Position numbers and translations under genes: made by a program. Shown piece after piece: positions 34,358 through 46,259 of a stretch of 64,000 nucleotides of DNA. Where the stretch lies: contig BCHX01000001.1 in the NCBI GenBank assembly GCA_001599755.1, forward strand, positions 558,001 to 622,000, written 5' to 3'. The stretch comes from Gliomastix tumulicola (Eukaryota; Ascomycota; Sordariomycetes; Hypocreales; Bionectriaceae). Within the stretch, counting starts at the first letter, position 1; every line of letters begins with the position of its first letter. Under the pieces are notes generated by a model. It made no database searches and was not told the origin of the DNA. It worked only from the letters and a program-made list of their open reading frames with translations.

Positions 34358-35772
34358 TCAATATTCATCCCACCCGTGACTGACGCGGTAATGCTCCGAG
34401 GCCAGCTCCCCGACATCATTCTCCTCAAACGCGTAGTTCCATATCCTCCCCGGCGTCATGTTGCCGTACTTGGCCCTGAAGACACCGTGGCTGCTCTGTC
34501 CGCCGACGTGCTGCAGCACCACCGGCGTCAGCGCCCAGCGCAGCAGGCCCGTCTCGTCGGCCAGGTCCTCGATGAAGGAGTCCGTCGCCTTGCGCGATGT
34601 CTGGTTCGCCCGGAAGCTCGGGAGGACGGTGTCGGCGACGGCGGACGCGGGGAAGACGAGCCCCTGGCCGCAGCAGGCGTGGGTCGGCATGAGATGCACG
34701 CCCTCGGGACGGGGCAGGACGCAGTTGCCGCCCGCGGCGAAGAAGAGGGCGATGGTGAGGGGCGTGAAGCCGAGCGTGACGAGGAGGAGCACGGGGCGCG
34801 TGAGGAGGAAGTGCGCGTTCGGGATGAAGCGACGGGCGAGGAGGAGGATGGAGAGGACGACGGCGATGGTGAGGAGGGAGGAGGCGAAGTAGCGAGGCCA
34901 TTCTTCTGCGTTCCAGCCGAGGAGGCCCTCGAAGTAGAAGAGGCGGAGGTACAAAACTGTTCGGTGTCAGTTGCTGTGTTCGGAGGAAGGACAGGGTCGG
35001 GACTGGAAGCTTACATGTGTCCTGTCCCATCTCCGTCGTCTGGGACTCGGCCGACGTCAATGCCTCCATTGTGCGATGCCGCCATCCATCCATGAAGACC
35101 ACATCGTCTTCCAGCATCAATGTATACGGCGCGCCCGTCTTCGCGCACTCCTCCAGAACAACTGAGTAGTCGAACTTGGACTTCTTCGCATGATCGGGAT
35201 CGCCCTCCATCGTCATGGCCGTCTCCAACCGCTTCTCATTATCCCGGTATGATGCGAATGTGTCCACCATAGCCCGAAGCCATCGCTCGCCATAGTCTGG
35301 ATGCTCGCTCTCGTCAACGTGGGCGAGGAGGACGACAAAGTGCAGAGTCGCGCGCTCGTCGTCGGTCAGGCCCTGCTGCAGGGATCCCAGCGTCGACTTC
35401 AGGTACTGTATATCCTCCCGCTTGACCGACGGCACGCCGACGCACAGCTCCGGCGGGTTGAGCCGTGTCTCGTTCACCCCCTCCCGTCCGACCGCGACTA
35501 GGTCGGCGAATTCAACGGCCTCGTCGATCCGGTGTGTCGAGTACGGCGCATTGTGGGCGCGGCTGTCTTGGAAGAACTTGGAGGTCGGGTCTCTCCAGCA
35601 CGACGATCGCAGGTATCCGATCAGGGACGAGTACTGTTGAAGAAGGGAAGGACGCGGTTAGTAACGAATGCCAAATGTCGGGGAATAAATGAATGCGTCT
35701 TGGAGGAGGAGGAGGGGCGCAGGTACTGACGACGAAGAGGAAACCGAGACAGAGGCCAAGGATGGGATGCAT
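34358..35772 (-). CDS. PGAP4-like membrane glycosyltransferase
   Basis: 419 aa from exons 35772-35731, 35633-35015 and 34956-34358. The N-terminus is a short signal anchor (MHPILGLCLGFLFVV). A GT-A-type half follows (ELCVGVPSVKREDIQYLKSTL, then APYTLMLEDDVVFMDGW, with the acidic LEDD motif). Two adjacent transmembrane helices come next (YFASSLLTIAVVLSILLLA; RPVLLLVTLGFTPLTIALFF), then a lumenal C-terminal part. A glycosyltransferase fold split by a tandem membrane hairpin is the hallmark of PGAP4/TMEM246, which adds GalNAc to GPI anchors in the Golgi. Substrate in this fungus is inference. Confidence 0.83.
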
Positions 35773-36947
35773 GCTGTCGATGGCCTTGCATTCGCAAAAA
35801 TGCGCCTGTTCATTATGGTGTGTGTCTACAGGGAAGAAAAGGATGGAAATTGGGTTGACGGAGGAAACGAGATTTACGAGCGCTACGAGTGCTAGCACAT
35901 GCTGCAGATCAGAGCTGGAGGCCCAACCAAACGGCACACATCAGCAGGAAGAGTGGTCTGGCGTGTGCCGCGCCCGTCAGCCACTCATGACAGGACGTGT
36001 TTGCGTGTGAGTGACATGCCCCATGGAGCAGGTACCCGGAAATCGGCAGTGCCCCAAGGAGTGTCAATCCTCCTGTGGCTTCTTCTACTAATAAAGGACG
36101 CGCGGGCGCTGCTGTTTCAACAAGTGCCGTCGTATTGTGGTGGTCCCCTCCTCTCTGTAGTGGTTTGGTTTGCGGCTGAGGTCGGCGCTTGGCGTGCGTG
36201 ATCCAAGTCTAGGGCTGAGATCCCCCGTCCTTGGCCCCTTTTCACGACCCCGTCTTGCCCGTCTATCAGGATCTCTGTCGGACACGAATGGTGAATCAAT
36301 AGCCTGCGGGCTTGTCTTTTCCTGGCTAGGCACCTAGGGAAAGGGGGGAAAAGGGACGAGTCAGTCATTCGAGGCGAGGGACTTTGTGTGGCTAACACCG
36401 TATTAAGTCGTATCCAATGCCGATCGGCCAAGGATGAACCCGGTTTGTGGGGGGGAATTTCACGAAACCGTTGATCACTGGCGTGTCGTGTTTCGTGTTC
36501 ATGCCCACACTTACGAGAGCCGGCGGCGAGGCAGTGCTGGAGAATGGAACCTGCACGCCATAACAAACGTGACGAGCGAACAATCGTGATCAAAGCCACG
36601 ACAGAGTTCGTGATAACGTTAATTCTTACTAGTAGCTCTACAGCCTCTTCGGCAACATGTACGCTTCGCCGATCTGTTACCAACGTCGAGGCGTGACAAA
36701 GCGTATAGCACATGCATTTTTGCGACAGCTTTCGTATCTTATCAATTCGTATCAGAATTACCTCCTCTCCTGCCAATCGATACAATCATCTTATTGCACC
36801 AAACTGGTAGTAGTGCTCAAGGCACATAGGGCTAGGTTGTGTTCGCCAAATTATCGCTGCGTGATACAAACGAAACCCTAGCACTCACTGCTCGCCTGCG
36901 TGATGAGCTCCGGGTTGGCGACTGCCCATTGGGAAGTCTTTCGTCCG
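35773..36947. other. Intergenic, 1.2 kb
   Basis: Promoter side of the PGAP4-like gene. Open frames exist on both strands but none shows a recognisable domain or intron logic. Confidence 0.45.
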
Positions 36948-37240
36948 TCAGGCTGCTTCAAAACCTGAATCCCACCCTGCCAAATTCTCTAACCCACGAA
37001 TAGTGGTGCTAGACATGGGACTGACAAGGAGATCGGCATCCTCGTACTTTTGAAGATGCTCAGGGAGCTTTCCGGAACAGTTGTCAAGACGGACCTAGGG
37101 GTGGCGGGAATGCCAGATTAGGTCCTGCCAGTCCTCCCCAAACACTTCCACGGGAGCGGAGTCAAGGTCGCGAGGAACGGCGGTGTGCATCACGGCGCCC
37201 TTCCCGCTGTTGTTGAGGCGCCGCCAGGCAAAGTTGGCTT
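36948..37240 (-). pseudogene. Degenerate gene fragment beside the retrotransposon
   Basis: A minus-strand frame reads like protein (KGAVMHTAVPRDLDSAPVEV, then FGEDWQDLIWHSRHP). After one TAG (37098-37096) it continues in the same frame (VRLDNCSGKLPEHLQKYEDA, then DLLVSPM) to a TGA at 36950-36948. I do not recognise the family. No start or upstream exon could be found before the retrotransposon at 37463. It may be the 3' remnant of a gene cut off earlier. The TAG could instead lie in a small intron, since CCTAG is followed by GTCCG. Confidence 0.45.
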
Positions 37241-37362
37241 ACAAACCTCGGCACCCATGGTTGGAACGGTCCACGAAAGGAACTGACAGGACAGACTGTA
37301 TTTGGCCAGTCCCTTAGTCTCCAGAACATGGTCGTATCGTAGCGATAGGCGGTATAGTTGGG

Positions 37363-37445
37363 GAGACGGGCCGTGAGCGGCGACAGGTCGTGAGCAGAGA
37401 CTGGTCGCTGGTAGAGACGGGCCGTGAGCGAGGTCAGGTCATGAT
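37363..37445. repeat. Short direct repeat, 51-bp period
   Basis: A 17-bp sequence (GAGACGGGCCGTGAGCG) occurs at 37363-37379 and 37414-37430, with related bases following each copy, immediately before the LTR element. Confidence 0.8.
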
Positions 37446-37457
37446 TCGAGGAGGTGT

Positions 37458-37462
37458 CGCGA
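37458..37462. repeat. Target-site duplication, left copy
   Basis: CGCGA directly before the left LTR; the identical CGCGA is at 45079-45083 directly after the right LTR. Five bases is the usual duplication size for Ty3/Gypsy integration. Confidence 0.9.
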
Positions 37463-37689
37463 TGTTAAGACTAGGTCTTGGAATGAAGTAAGGAAGGTGA
37501 AAGGGCACGTAGAAGGCAGTATATTAGGTGTAATATACTGGCGAATATATAGCTAGGGGTAGGTGTATAATTATATTAATCTTTAAGGCTTCTACTAAGT
37601 CTAACTATTTAGTCTTCTTTTATACTTTATCTCCCTTTATATAACTTCTCTACTTAGGTCTAAGGTAAATAATAAATTAATTTCTAATA
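37463..37689 (-). repeat. Left LTR (3' LTR in element orientation), 227 bp
   Basis: Aligns with the right LTR without gaps. Its outer roughly 110 nt keep ordinary composition, whereas the inner half carries G-to-A and C-to-T changes relative to the other copy. Confidence 0.92.
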
Positions 37690-39837
37690 GGATACTCCCT
37701 TCACTAATACCTTACCTTTAAAGTATAAGATTTACTATATATTAAGGTATATTAGTAATAATATTATAGTTTATCCTTTATAAAATCTTAGGTTACCTTA
37801 TATATATCTAGGTATTATAAGTACTTTAGTATATTATTAGTATAATATATAATCTCTTACTTTTAATTATTATACTTATATAAAATATTAAGTAGCTTAA
37901 TTATTAATTAATAAGTAAAGTAATTATTATATACTACTTAATAATTAATAAATAGTTTTTATTTACTTAATTTATTAAAGCTTTTTATATTATTTTTATT
38001 ATATAATAATTAAATTATAATTATAAAAACTTATTATAATTACCTTTAAACCTCTTTTTCTTTTCTTTTTTTATAAGCTTTATTAATATTATAAGTTTTT
38101 ACCTACTTAAACTAGTAAAATACTAGTATTTTACTACTTAGATTTTATTAATATACTTAATTTCTTCCTCTTTTTTTTAATCTCTTTCTTTTTTTTACTA
38201 TAACTTTTTATATTAATTAATAAGTTTTAATTATAACTTTACTATTATTATTTTACTATATATTTTTATTATTAATATAATTATAGTATTATAGTTTATA
38301 TATTTATATTAATTAAGCTAGCTTTATAAGTCTTTTTATATTATCTTTATATTACTTTATTATTAACTTCTTATAATAATCTCTTCTTTATATCCCTTAT
38401 ATTAGTTAATTTAATTACTATTATACTATAAGTTAGCTTTCTTCCTCCTAGAACTTATAATATTATTAATATTTTAAAGCTTTATTATCTTTTTTATATT
38501 TTTTAGGGCTAAAACCTTATAAGTTCTAAAGTAAAGGTTAACTTTTAATATTAGTTTATTAATAATTCTTAGTATTATTATTATTCTTATATTCTTTTAG
38601 GTTATTACCCTATAGGTTCTTAAGTTTAATTTATTATATAGTTATACCTTTACTAATAGTTTATAATACTATTATTACTCTCTTATCTTTTAGGGTTATT
38701 ATCTTCTTACTTATATTTACTTTTACTTTTATCTTTACTTACCCCTATAATACTATTACCCTTAAAGTGTAAGTTTACTATAAAGTTATTATTTTATCTC
38801 TATTAATTTATTTTAATATAATTAAAAAGGCTAATAAGTTTAAGTTTAAAAAAGACTTAATAGGTAAACTCTTTCTATAAATATATTTTAAAGTAAAATA
38901 CTACTATTTTACTATTAACTTACTATTATATAATTATACTAAAAATAATAAGTTATATTACTACTAGTATTTAGTTTCTTAAGTAAAATATTATATTAAG
39001 AATTAATATAAGTTAAATAAAGTATTATTTTACTATAATAATAAGTATAAGTTTTAAATATATTATATAATAATTTCTTAATAAACTTATAATAAGTAAA
39101 TAGCTAACTAGCTTAATTAAGGCTAATTATTACTAGGCTTATATTAAGAATAATAAGGATTATAACTTTTTATATACTACTACCTCTTATTACTTAATAC
39201 TTTATATTATTTTAGGCTTTTTACCTTTTATAAATTACTTCTTTATTAAGATAATACTTTATTCTTTATTAATTTACTATTAATAAGCCTCCTTCCTTAC
39301 TTATACTTATAAGGTTATTATAGTAACTTACTATATCTCTAGTAAATTACTACTTATTTACTAGGAGGTTAAGGCCTTCTAGGAGTATTTCTACTAGAAG
39401 TACTAGAAGGTATTATATCTTTAGGTGTAAATTAATATAGCTAACTCCCTAGCTATATTTACTATTATTTTTACTACTAGCTAAGTATACTTCCTTACTT
39501 TTATATTATTATTACTTTACTATTAACTTACTTTAAAGTATCCCTTTATTTACTATTAATTACTTTAATTTTAATACTTTTTTATTTAAGATAAATAAAG
39601 AGGAAGATAAGAATAAGAAGTAAGGTAATTTATTACTATTTTATTACTAATTTACTATTTATTAAAGCTCCCTTATTACCCTTATAAAGATAATCTTTTA
39701 TTATAATAAAATTAAGTTTTTACTCTTTATACTTTACTTTAATCCCTCTTTAAGTAATAGCTACTTCTATATAGTTATTTAACTACTATATTCTTTTTAT
39801 AGTTATTTATTATTATTATATTAATAAATATTAACTT

Positions 39838-39940
39838 CTTTAATTAAGTATTATCTTCCTTAAGATATTCTTTTTACTTTATTAAGTAAAGGTATCTTTT
39901 ATCTTTAAACTTATAGTTAATAATTTACTTAACTTTAAAT
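39838..39940 (-). pseudogene. Chromodomain remnant of the retrotransposon integrase
   Basis: Minus-strand reading gives YLIK-stop-KEYLKEDNT-stop, where both stops replace Trp codons as expected for TGG changed to TAA. It matches the chromodomain core YLVKWKGYxxEDNTW in form. It marks the C-terminal end of the integrase and makes the element a chromovirus. Confidence 0.78.
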
Positions 39941-42321
39941 ATTTTATTATTTTTAAATAAGTAATTTACTAGTTTACTTAAAGTATTATTATAGTTAATA
40001 TATAGCTCTAAGGCTATAATATTAAATATATTATAAATCTTTAAAGTTAATAGTAAGTATAGCTTATATATTAAACTACTTAATATATACTTTATAATTT
40101 AATAAGGGCTTATAAACTTTATTATTAGTTTTCTACTAGGTTACTATAAGTTTAAATTCTTAGTTAAAATTAAAACTTAATTATTTATCTTTAACCTCTT
40201 TATAATCTTTTTCCTATTATACTACTTTATATAATTCTTATTTAACTTTTATAGTGTAATTATTATATCTTTCTATATCTTTTATATTTATTTAACTCTC
40301 TCCTCTACTACTACTATAATTTATTTTAACTTTAATAATAATACCTTTAGACTATAGGGTTAAAAACCTTATAGTAATTTTATTAGGGATTTACTAGTAG
40401 TTAAGTATTTTACTATATTATATATAAATTCCCTAAGTAGAAGCCTTATATTTTAGTTAAGTTAATTTCTATTATAGAAGGCTTATAGGTAATATTTTAA
40501 GTTTTAATTCTACCTCTTTATTTAACTATTTATTTATAGGTGAAAAATAATACTAAAGTACCTCTTATATATTAATAAATTATAGAAACTTTACTAGAAT
40601 TAACTTATAAAAAGACTTCTATAGTTTAAAATAATATTACTAGGTATTCTATATTAACTAAATATATACTATAGGAATAATCTTACTAGTTTATTATTAG
40701 TAATACTCTTTAATATTAATATATAAAGGGTATACTTTATAAATTAATTTACTACTATTAATATTAAATTTAGAGTTTTATAATTATATCTTTTAATACT
40801 TAATAAACCTATAATAAAGTTTATTAATATTTCCTTAAATAGGTGTATAAGTAGTAATAAAGTAGTAAGTACCTTATAAGGTTAATATAGCTTTAGCTTA
40901 ATCTTCTAATATATATTATAAGTTTAAATATACTACTTAATATTTTATTTTATCTTATATTAATAATAGTATAATATTATTTTTATAAATATATAGTAAA
41001 CTCTCTAATAACTTATAGTTATATTATTATAAAATAGACTTAATACCTTAAACCTTAATCCCTAAGGTATATAAATATAATTCCTAAAGAGTATTAATTA
41101 TTTACTAGTAGTAACCTAGAAGTATCTCTTCTTTAGCTCTTTAACTATTTTATTTAAGTCTCCTCTTTTTTTTAACCTTTTAATAAAAGTATTCTTTTAT
41201 TAAGTATTAACTATAGTAAAGTGAAGATCCTACTTATAGTTTATAAGGTTATAGTAATACTTTAATAAATCCCCTATAGTACTACTAAATATTCTTTCTT
41301 TAGTTACCCTATTAAATATATACTAAAGCTAGGCTTCTTATATAATTATAGCTACTACCCTATAAGTATAATAAATAGTCTTTAGGTATAACCTAATAAC
41401 TATATAAATAGAAGACCCTATAGGTTAAAGTGTTATTATTTATATTAATTACTCTATATTCTTTAATCCCTTTTAGTGGAATTATTATAAGAATACTAGT
41501 AAGTAGCTATACCTTAAATAATTTAATTCTTCTTAATCTCTTAACCTTACTATTTATAATAATATATTTACTAAATTTAAGTAATTTAGTTAGTACTTAA
41601 TTTTAAAGTTAAATAGTATTAAATAGTTTAATATTTATATTTACCTACTAGATAGCTTAGGTTTCTCTACTAAATAACTATAATTAAAGTAATTTATAAT
41701 AACTATTACCTTATTAGTATATATTAAATAATATCTCTATACTTTAAAGGAAGTTATTATAGTTAATATTTTTATATTTAATATTAAATATTAAAGTTTA
41801 ACCCTTTTTAACTTATAAAATATATAAGCTATAAGATATTAAGCTTCTTATTACTTTTATACTAAAATTATATTAATTATATAGTTAAAGGTATTTATTT
41901 TAATTCTTATTAGTAGTTTTAGGTTATAATAAGTTAATATAGGTTCCTTAAGGAATTTTTATTTTAACTTATTAAATATTACTTTTTTATAGCTTTTAAG
42001 CTATAAAATCCCTCTTACTAGGCTCTTTATAAGGTCTATAAGGGATGCTATAATATAGCTATAGTTCTTAATAAATTATTAATAGTAGCTTATAAAGCTA
42101 AGGAAGAATTACACCTCCCTAATATTAGTTAAAATTAGCTACTTTACTATAACTTTAATATATTTTTATTTTATATAAAGGCCTCTAGGAGATATAATAA
42201 ACTTTAAGAAGAATACCTATATAATTAAGAATTTATACTTCTCTAAATTAATATATAACTTATATTACTATAGCTTTTTTAGTACTTAGTAAATATATAA
42301 TATATACTTAATATAATTATT

Positions 42322-42432
42322 ACTATATACTAGGATATTATTTAGGTAAATTATATAAATTATATTAATATATTTATATAAAGTATTATTAATATACTCT
42401 TAAAAGGTAGCTAGAGTATTAGTTAAATTAAA
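42322..42432 (-). pseudogene. Reverse-transcriptase core remnant
   Basis: Minus-strand reading shows FNLTNTLATF-stop (42432-42400), a mutated form of the Ty3/Gypsy motif FGLTNAPATFQ. About 14 codons later comes YLNNILVYS (42357-42322), a mutated YLDD active site with both Asp codons changed to Asn. Every difference is a G-to-A or C-to-T change. Confidence 0.85.
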
Positions 42433-44851
42433 GAGTATAATATAGTACTTAAAATATCTATAGTAATATTAAAAAGTTATTTTTTACTTATCCCCTTTAT
42501 TAATATATAGCTAGTAATATATATTCTTTAGGTTAATCTTTATATATACTTTAATATACTATAAGGTATTAAAGACTTAATTTATTAGGGGTAAAGAGAT
42601 ATAATTCTTATAAGTTATTTAGTTTAATACTTTATAGTTAATATAAAGTTATAGCTTCCCTTCTTTCTTTAGTATAAAAAGAATTAGTATATTTAATAAA
42701 CTAATTAACTACTAAATCTAGCTAAGTTATAGTATTTTATTAATATATTTTTTAAGAATTTTTAGCTTTTTCTTAGTAAAAGTATATATAGGTCCCTAAG
42801 GTAGAACTTTCTCTTTTTTTAGTTTAATAAAGTATATCCTTCCTTTAAGTAGTAGGAGTATAGCTATAGTATTATTATTAAATATATCTATAAAGTTACT
42901 ATATTCTAGTAGTAACTTTACTATAGGTTTACTATTAAGTAGCTTCTAATTTTTAATTTCCCCCCTATTATTTCTAAGGTTTAACTTCTTAATAAGTATT
43001 ATTATATAGGCTATATTTTAAGTATTATAGTAAGCTTACTTTAAACTTATAGTAATAAAGATATCTTTAGTAGCTAATAAGTAGTTTTAATAGTTATATT
43101 TAAATAAAATAATAGAATTAATTAACTTAAATTAAAGTAAGCTAATAATTATATTCTCTTTAATCTCTATAACTATAAGGTAAGTTAATTATTTCTTTAC
43201 TATATCTTAGTTATTTTTTAACTCTATTACTCTTATAAATTCCCCCTTAAATAGTATAATTAATATATTTATAAATAGTAACTTTAATAATAAACTAGTT
43301 AATAGGATTAATTTATTAAGTATAAAGTAAAGGTATAGTAAGTTATAGTTAATACTAAAATTTAATAATACTATTACTATAATTTAGTTATTTTTTAATT
43401 ATAATTTTACCTTTTACCTTATTTACTTACTTTTTTAACCTATATATTCCTAGGTATAATATACTACTAATTCTTTATTAAGGTTACCTTTAGTAAGTTT
43501 ATAGGGAGTATATAGTAAAATACTAATATATAAGCCTTAGCTAGGTAGTTAAATTCTCTTAAATATATCTTTATACTTAATTATTATATAATCTATTTAA
43601 TTATAGTAATAACTAGGTTTAGGGTATATATTATAATAATAAGCTCTACTATATTTCTAATATATTAAACCACTAAGTTATTACCTAGTTATACTATAGT
43701 TACTATTAATAAATAGTAAAGTAATTAGGTTAAGCTTAATAGTTCTAGATATATAAATTAAGTTATAAGCTAAGGTATATATACCTAGTAGTATCTTAGC
43801 TATAACTCCTTATTAGTATAATACCTATATAGTATTAGGGATACTTTAATTAATAACTAGTAACTTTATTATTAGTATAAAATAATATAAAATTTAGCTA
43901 ATATAATATAGGTTAAGCTTCTCCCTAGGTAACTCTACTTTAGTAGTCTTTTAAAGATTAAAGAAAGCTTAAAATAACTACTTAAGTTATTAATAGAAAA
44001 CTTTTAACTTACCTATAGCTTTATAAGTATAAGTTAACTTATTATTAAAACTATTTTATATTTATACTTTAAAGTCTTCTTAAGTATAATTATAAATACT
44101 ATTATTATTATAAACTATATAAGTAACTTATTATTATTTAATTTCTTCTTAAAAGCTATTTATAGCTAGTATAATTTTATAATATAAAATAATAAAACTC
44201 TTAAGATTTATATAAAAGAGGTCTTTATATTTAATAATAAAGATTTAAAGTTTTATTTAACTTTTACTATAATACTTAAAGGTAATAAGTAAAACCTTTA
44301 CCTAATTATTAATATAAGATTACTTAAGTTAATTAATAAAAAAAGGGTTAACTTTTTATTATTTTTTTATATTAAGGTTATCTTCTTCTTTAAAAATAAT
44401 TAAGTAAGTATACTTCTAGTTAAATTATAGTATAACCTTAAGTTAATTAATATATTTATTAATATATTATTTCTTTTTATTATAATAAAGTTCTTTATTT
44501 ATTAATCCCCTAATAAAAGCTTAATAATTTAAGTAAAGATTTATTATTTTTACTTCTTTATTACCTTTATATAACTTAAATAAAGTATTCTTAGTATAAA
44601 TAATTAGCTTAATTAAAGGTTCTACTAATATTAAGGGGTTAATAAGACTTTAATCCTTTTATAGTATATTAATAGTTTAAATACTACTTAATTACTATAT
44701 AAAAGGTATACTTTTTATACTTTAGGGGGTACTTAAGTTACTTCCTTCTACCTAGGTAGCTAGGATTATACTAAGAGTAGATTATTTATACTTAGCTATT
44801 TATATACCTTAGATAGCTTCCTCTTCTATAGTAAATTAAGAGAGATTAACT

Positions 44852-45078
44852 TATTAAGACTAGGTCTTAGAATAAAGTAAGGAAGGTAAAAAGATATATA
44901 GAAGGTAATATATTAGGTGTAATATACTAGTGAATATATAGCTAGGGGTAGGTATATAACTATATTAATCTCTAAGGCTCCTGCTAGGTCTAACTATCTG
45001 GCCTTCTTTTATGCTTTATCTCCCTCCACATGACTTCCCCACTTAGGTCTAGGGTAAATGGTGAACCGGCTTCTGACA
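44852..45078 (-). repeat. Right LTR (5' LTR in element orientation), 227 bp
   Basis: Gap-free match to the left LTR. Its outer roughly 100 nt (about 44975-45078) keep normal composition; its inner part is AT-shifted. This mirrors the left copy. Confidence 0.92.
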
Positions 45079-45083
45079 CGCGA
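45079..45083. repeat. Target-site duplication, right copy
   Basis: CGCGA, identical to the five bases before the left LTR. Confidence 0.9.
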
Positions 45084-46259
45084 GAACTGAAGGCAGACAA
45101 TGAAAGACCAAGAGCTCAGTGACCGCTGGGGTTTTAACGCTTTTTCTGGGCGCTTCCATGGCCAGTTATTTGCTTTCTTCTCGGTTCTTTCATTTTGCTT
45201 GGTTGAACAAGCCTCTCTTACGACAGTGACTTGCATAGAATGATTAAGGGCAGATAGCTTTGGCTCCCCTCCGGCCAACTCCCGCCTTGACTGTTCAGAT
45301 TAATAAGGACGTGGCGATAGGTTCCCAAGTCTTGTTGCTTTCCTCCCCGGTTTCAGCTACTTGAACACCAGGTCTGTACCTACGCTGCAGTTCAACTTGT
45401 GGTTCCGCATGAGCGGAACGACCCAGACCCAATCTCTGTATTTTAGCAATTAGGAGCTTCCCGAGACAGATGGTACGTGAAGCCTAGCTACTCCCACGCT
45501 GATATACGACAATACCTCCATCCCATGCTCGGTCTAGGCCTCCTTTGATACGCAGTTCCATCAACTTCGTATCTCAAGTTTGTAAAGAAGAGTAACACAA
45601 TCTGAACCACCTGGGCTACCAGCATCTAGAGAGACTAGGGACTTATCTCTCCTTAGATTGGGAACTTGTTGTGCATGGCATACCTGAACACGCATTACCA
45701 TCGAGGAAGCACGCTTGATTACGCACCACTGGCGCAACGCTTTTCATCTCATCTGCTGATGTATTTGAAAGCTACTACTTTCAGTCCCCCAGGTCCAATA
45801 TGGTCTGCAGACCATTCCTTCGTTAGATCTGTAGCTATCCTCGACTGGTTTTATCACATGGTGCGGGGATTTTGGTCGAGAAGGGGATGCTGATGAGTCG
45901 GCGTAATCTGCATTGGGAGACATTAGAGATATTCTCGACTGCCAAAATAATGATTTTCAATTGCACCAATAGGATGGGCCGGAATCTCCTGCATACGAGG
46001 TACTGGATCTATAGCCTGAGGTGGACCTCAGAAATATGCAGCATCCCTGGCATACGCAACCTCTGCATGCAACTGTGCCCACCCAATAGCTGGATTAGTA
46101 AAACGGGGTGCTCATAGTAAGACTGCGTCGGTGCAGGTCCTTATATGGTCCCAGACATTCGTCTTCGTTCTTTTATGTCGATGACTCCCCGCTGTGCCCC
46201 TTCCTCAGCTCCATCCTCCTTCCCCATCAGTCCCTATACAGAGCGCCTACATAGTGAAG
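45084..46259. other. Intergenic, 1.2 kb
   Basis: Unmutated flank of the retrotransposon and promoter of the reductase gene. No gene supported. Confidence 0.5.

Larger units (their letters stand above)
37463..45078 (-). mobile_element. Full-length Ty3/Gypsy chromovirus LTR retrotransposon, RIP-saturated
   Basis: 7,616 bp bounded by 227-bp direct LTRs, each TG...CA in its less mutated copy, and by a perfect 5-bp target duplication. The interior is extremely AT-rich, with CA, TG and CG dinucleotides almost absent and no open frame of 60 codons on either strand. All differences between the LTRs that I compared are C/T or G/A transitions. On the minus strand a mutated reverse-transcriptase core and a mutated chromodomain can still be read in the order expected for a chromovirus. 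The 5' LTR is therefore the right-hand one. The transition-only pattern is that of repeat-induced point mutation. The element cannot make protein. Confidence 0.92.

Noticed and set aside
36117..36785. 222-codon minus-strand open frame
   Set aside because: No recognisable motif, no splice logic and uneven composition; treated as chance.
37690..44851. AT-rich island considered as a centromere or mitochondrial insertion
   Set aside because: LTRs, target duplication and readable reverse-transcriptase and chromodomain remnants explain it as one retrotransposon.
45009..45278. Open frame running from the right flank into the right LTR
   Set aside because: It crosses the target duplication into the retrotransposon, so it cannot be an ancestral gene; no domain seen.
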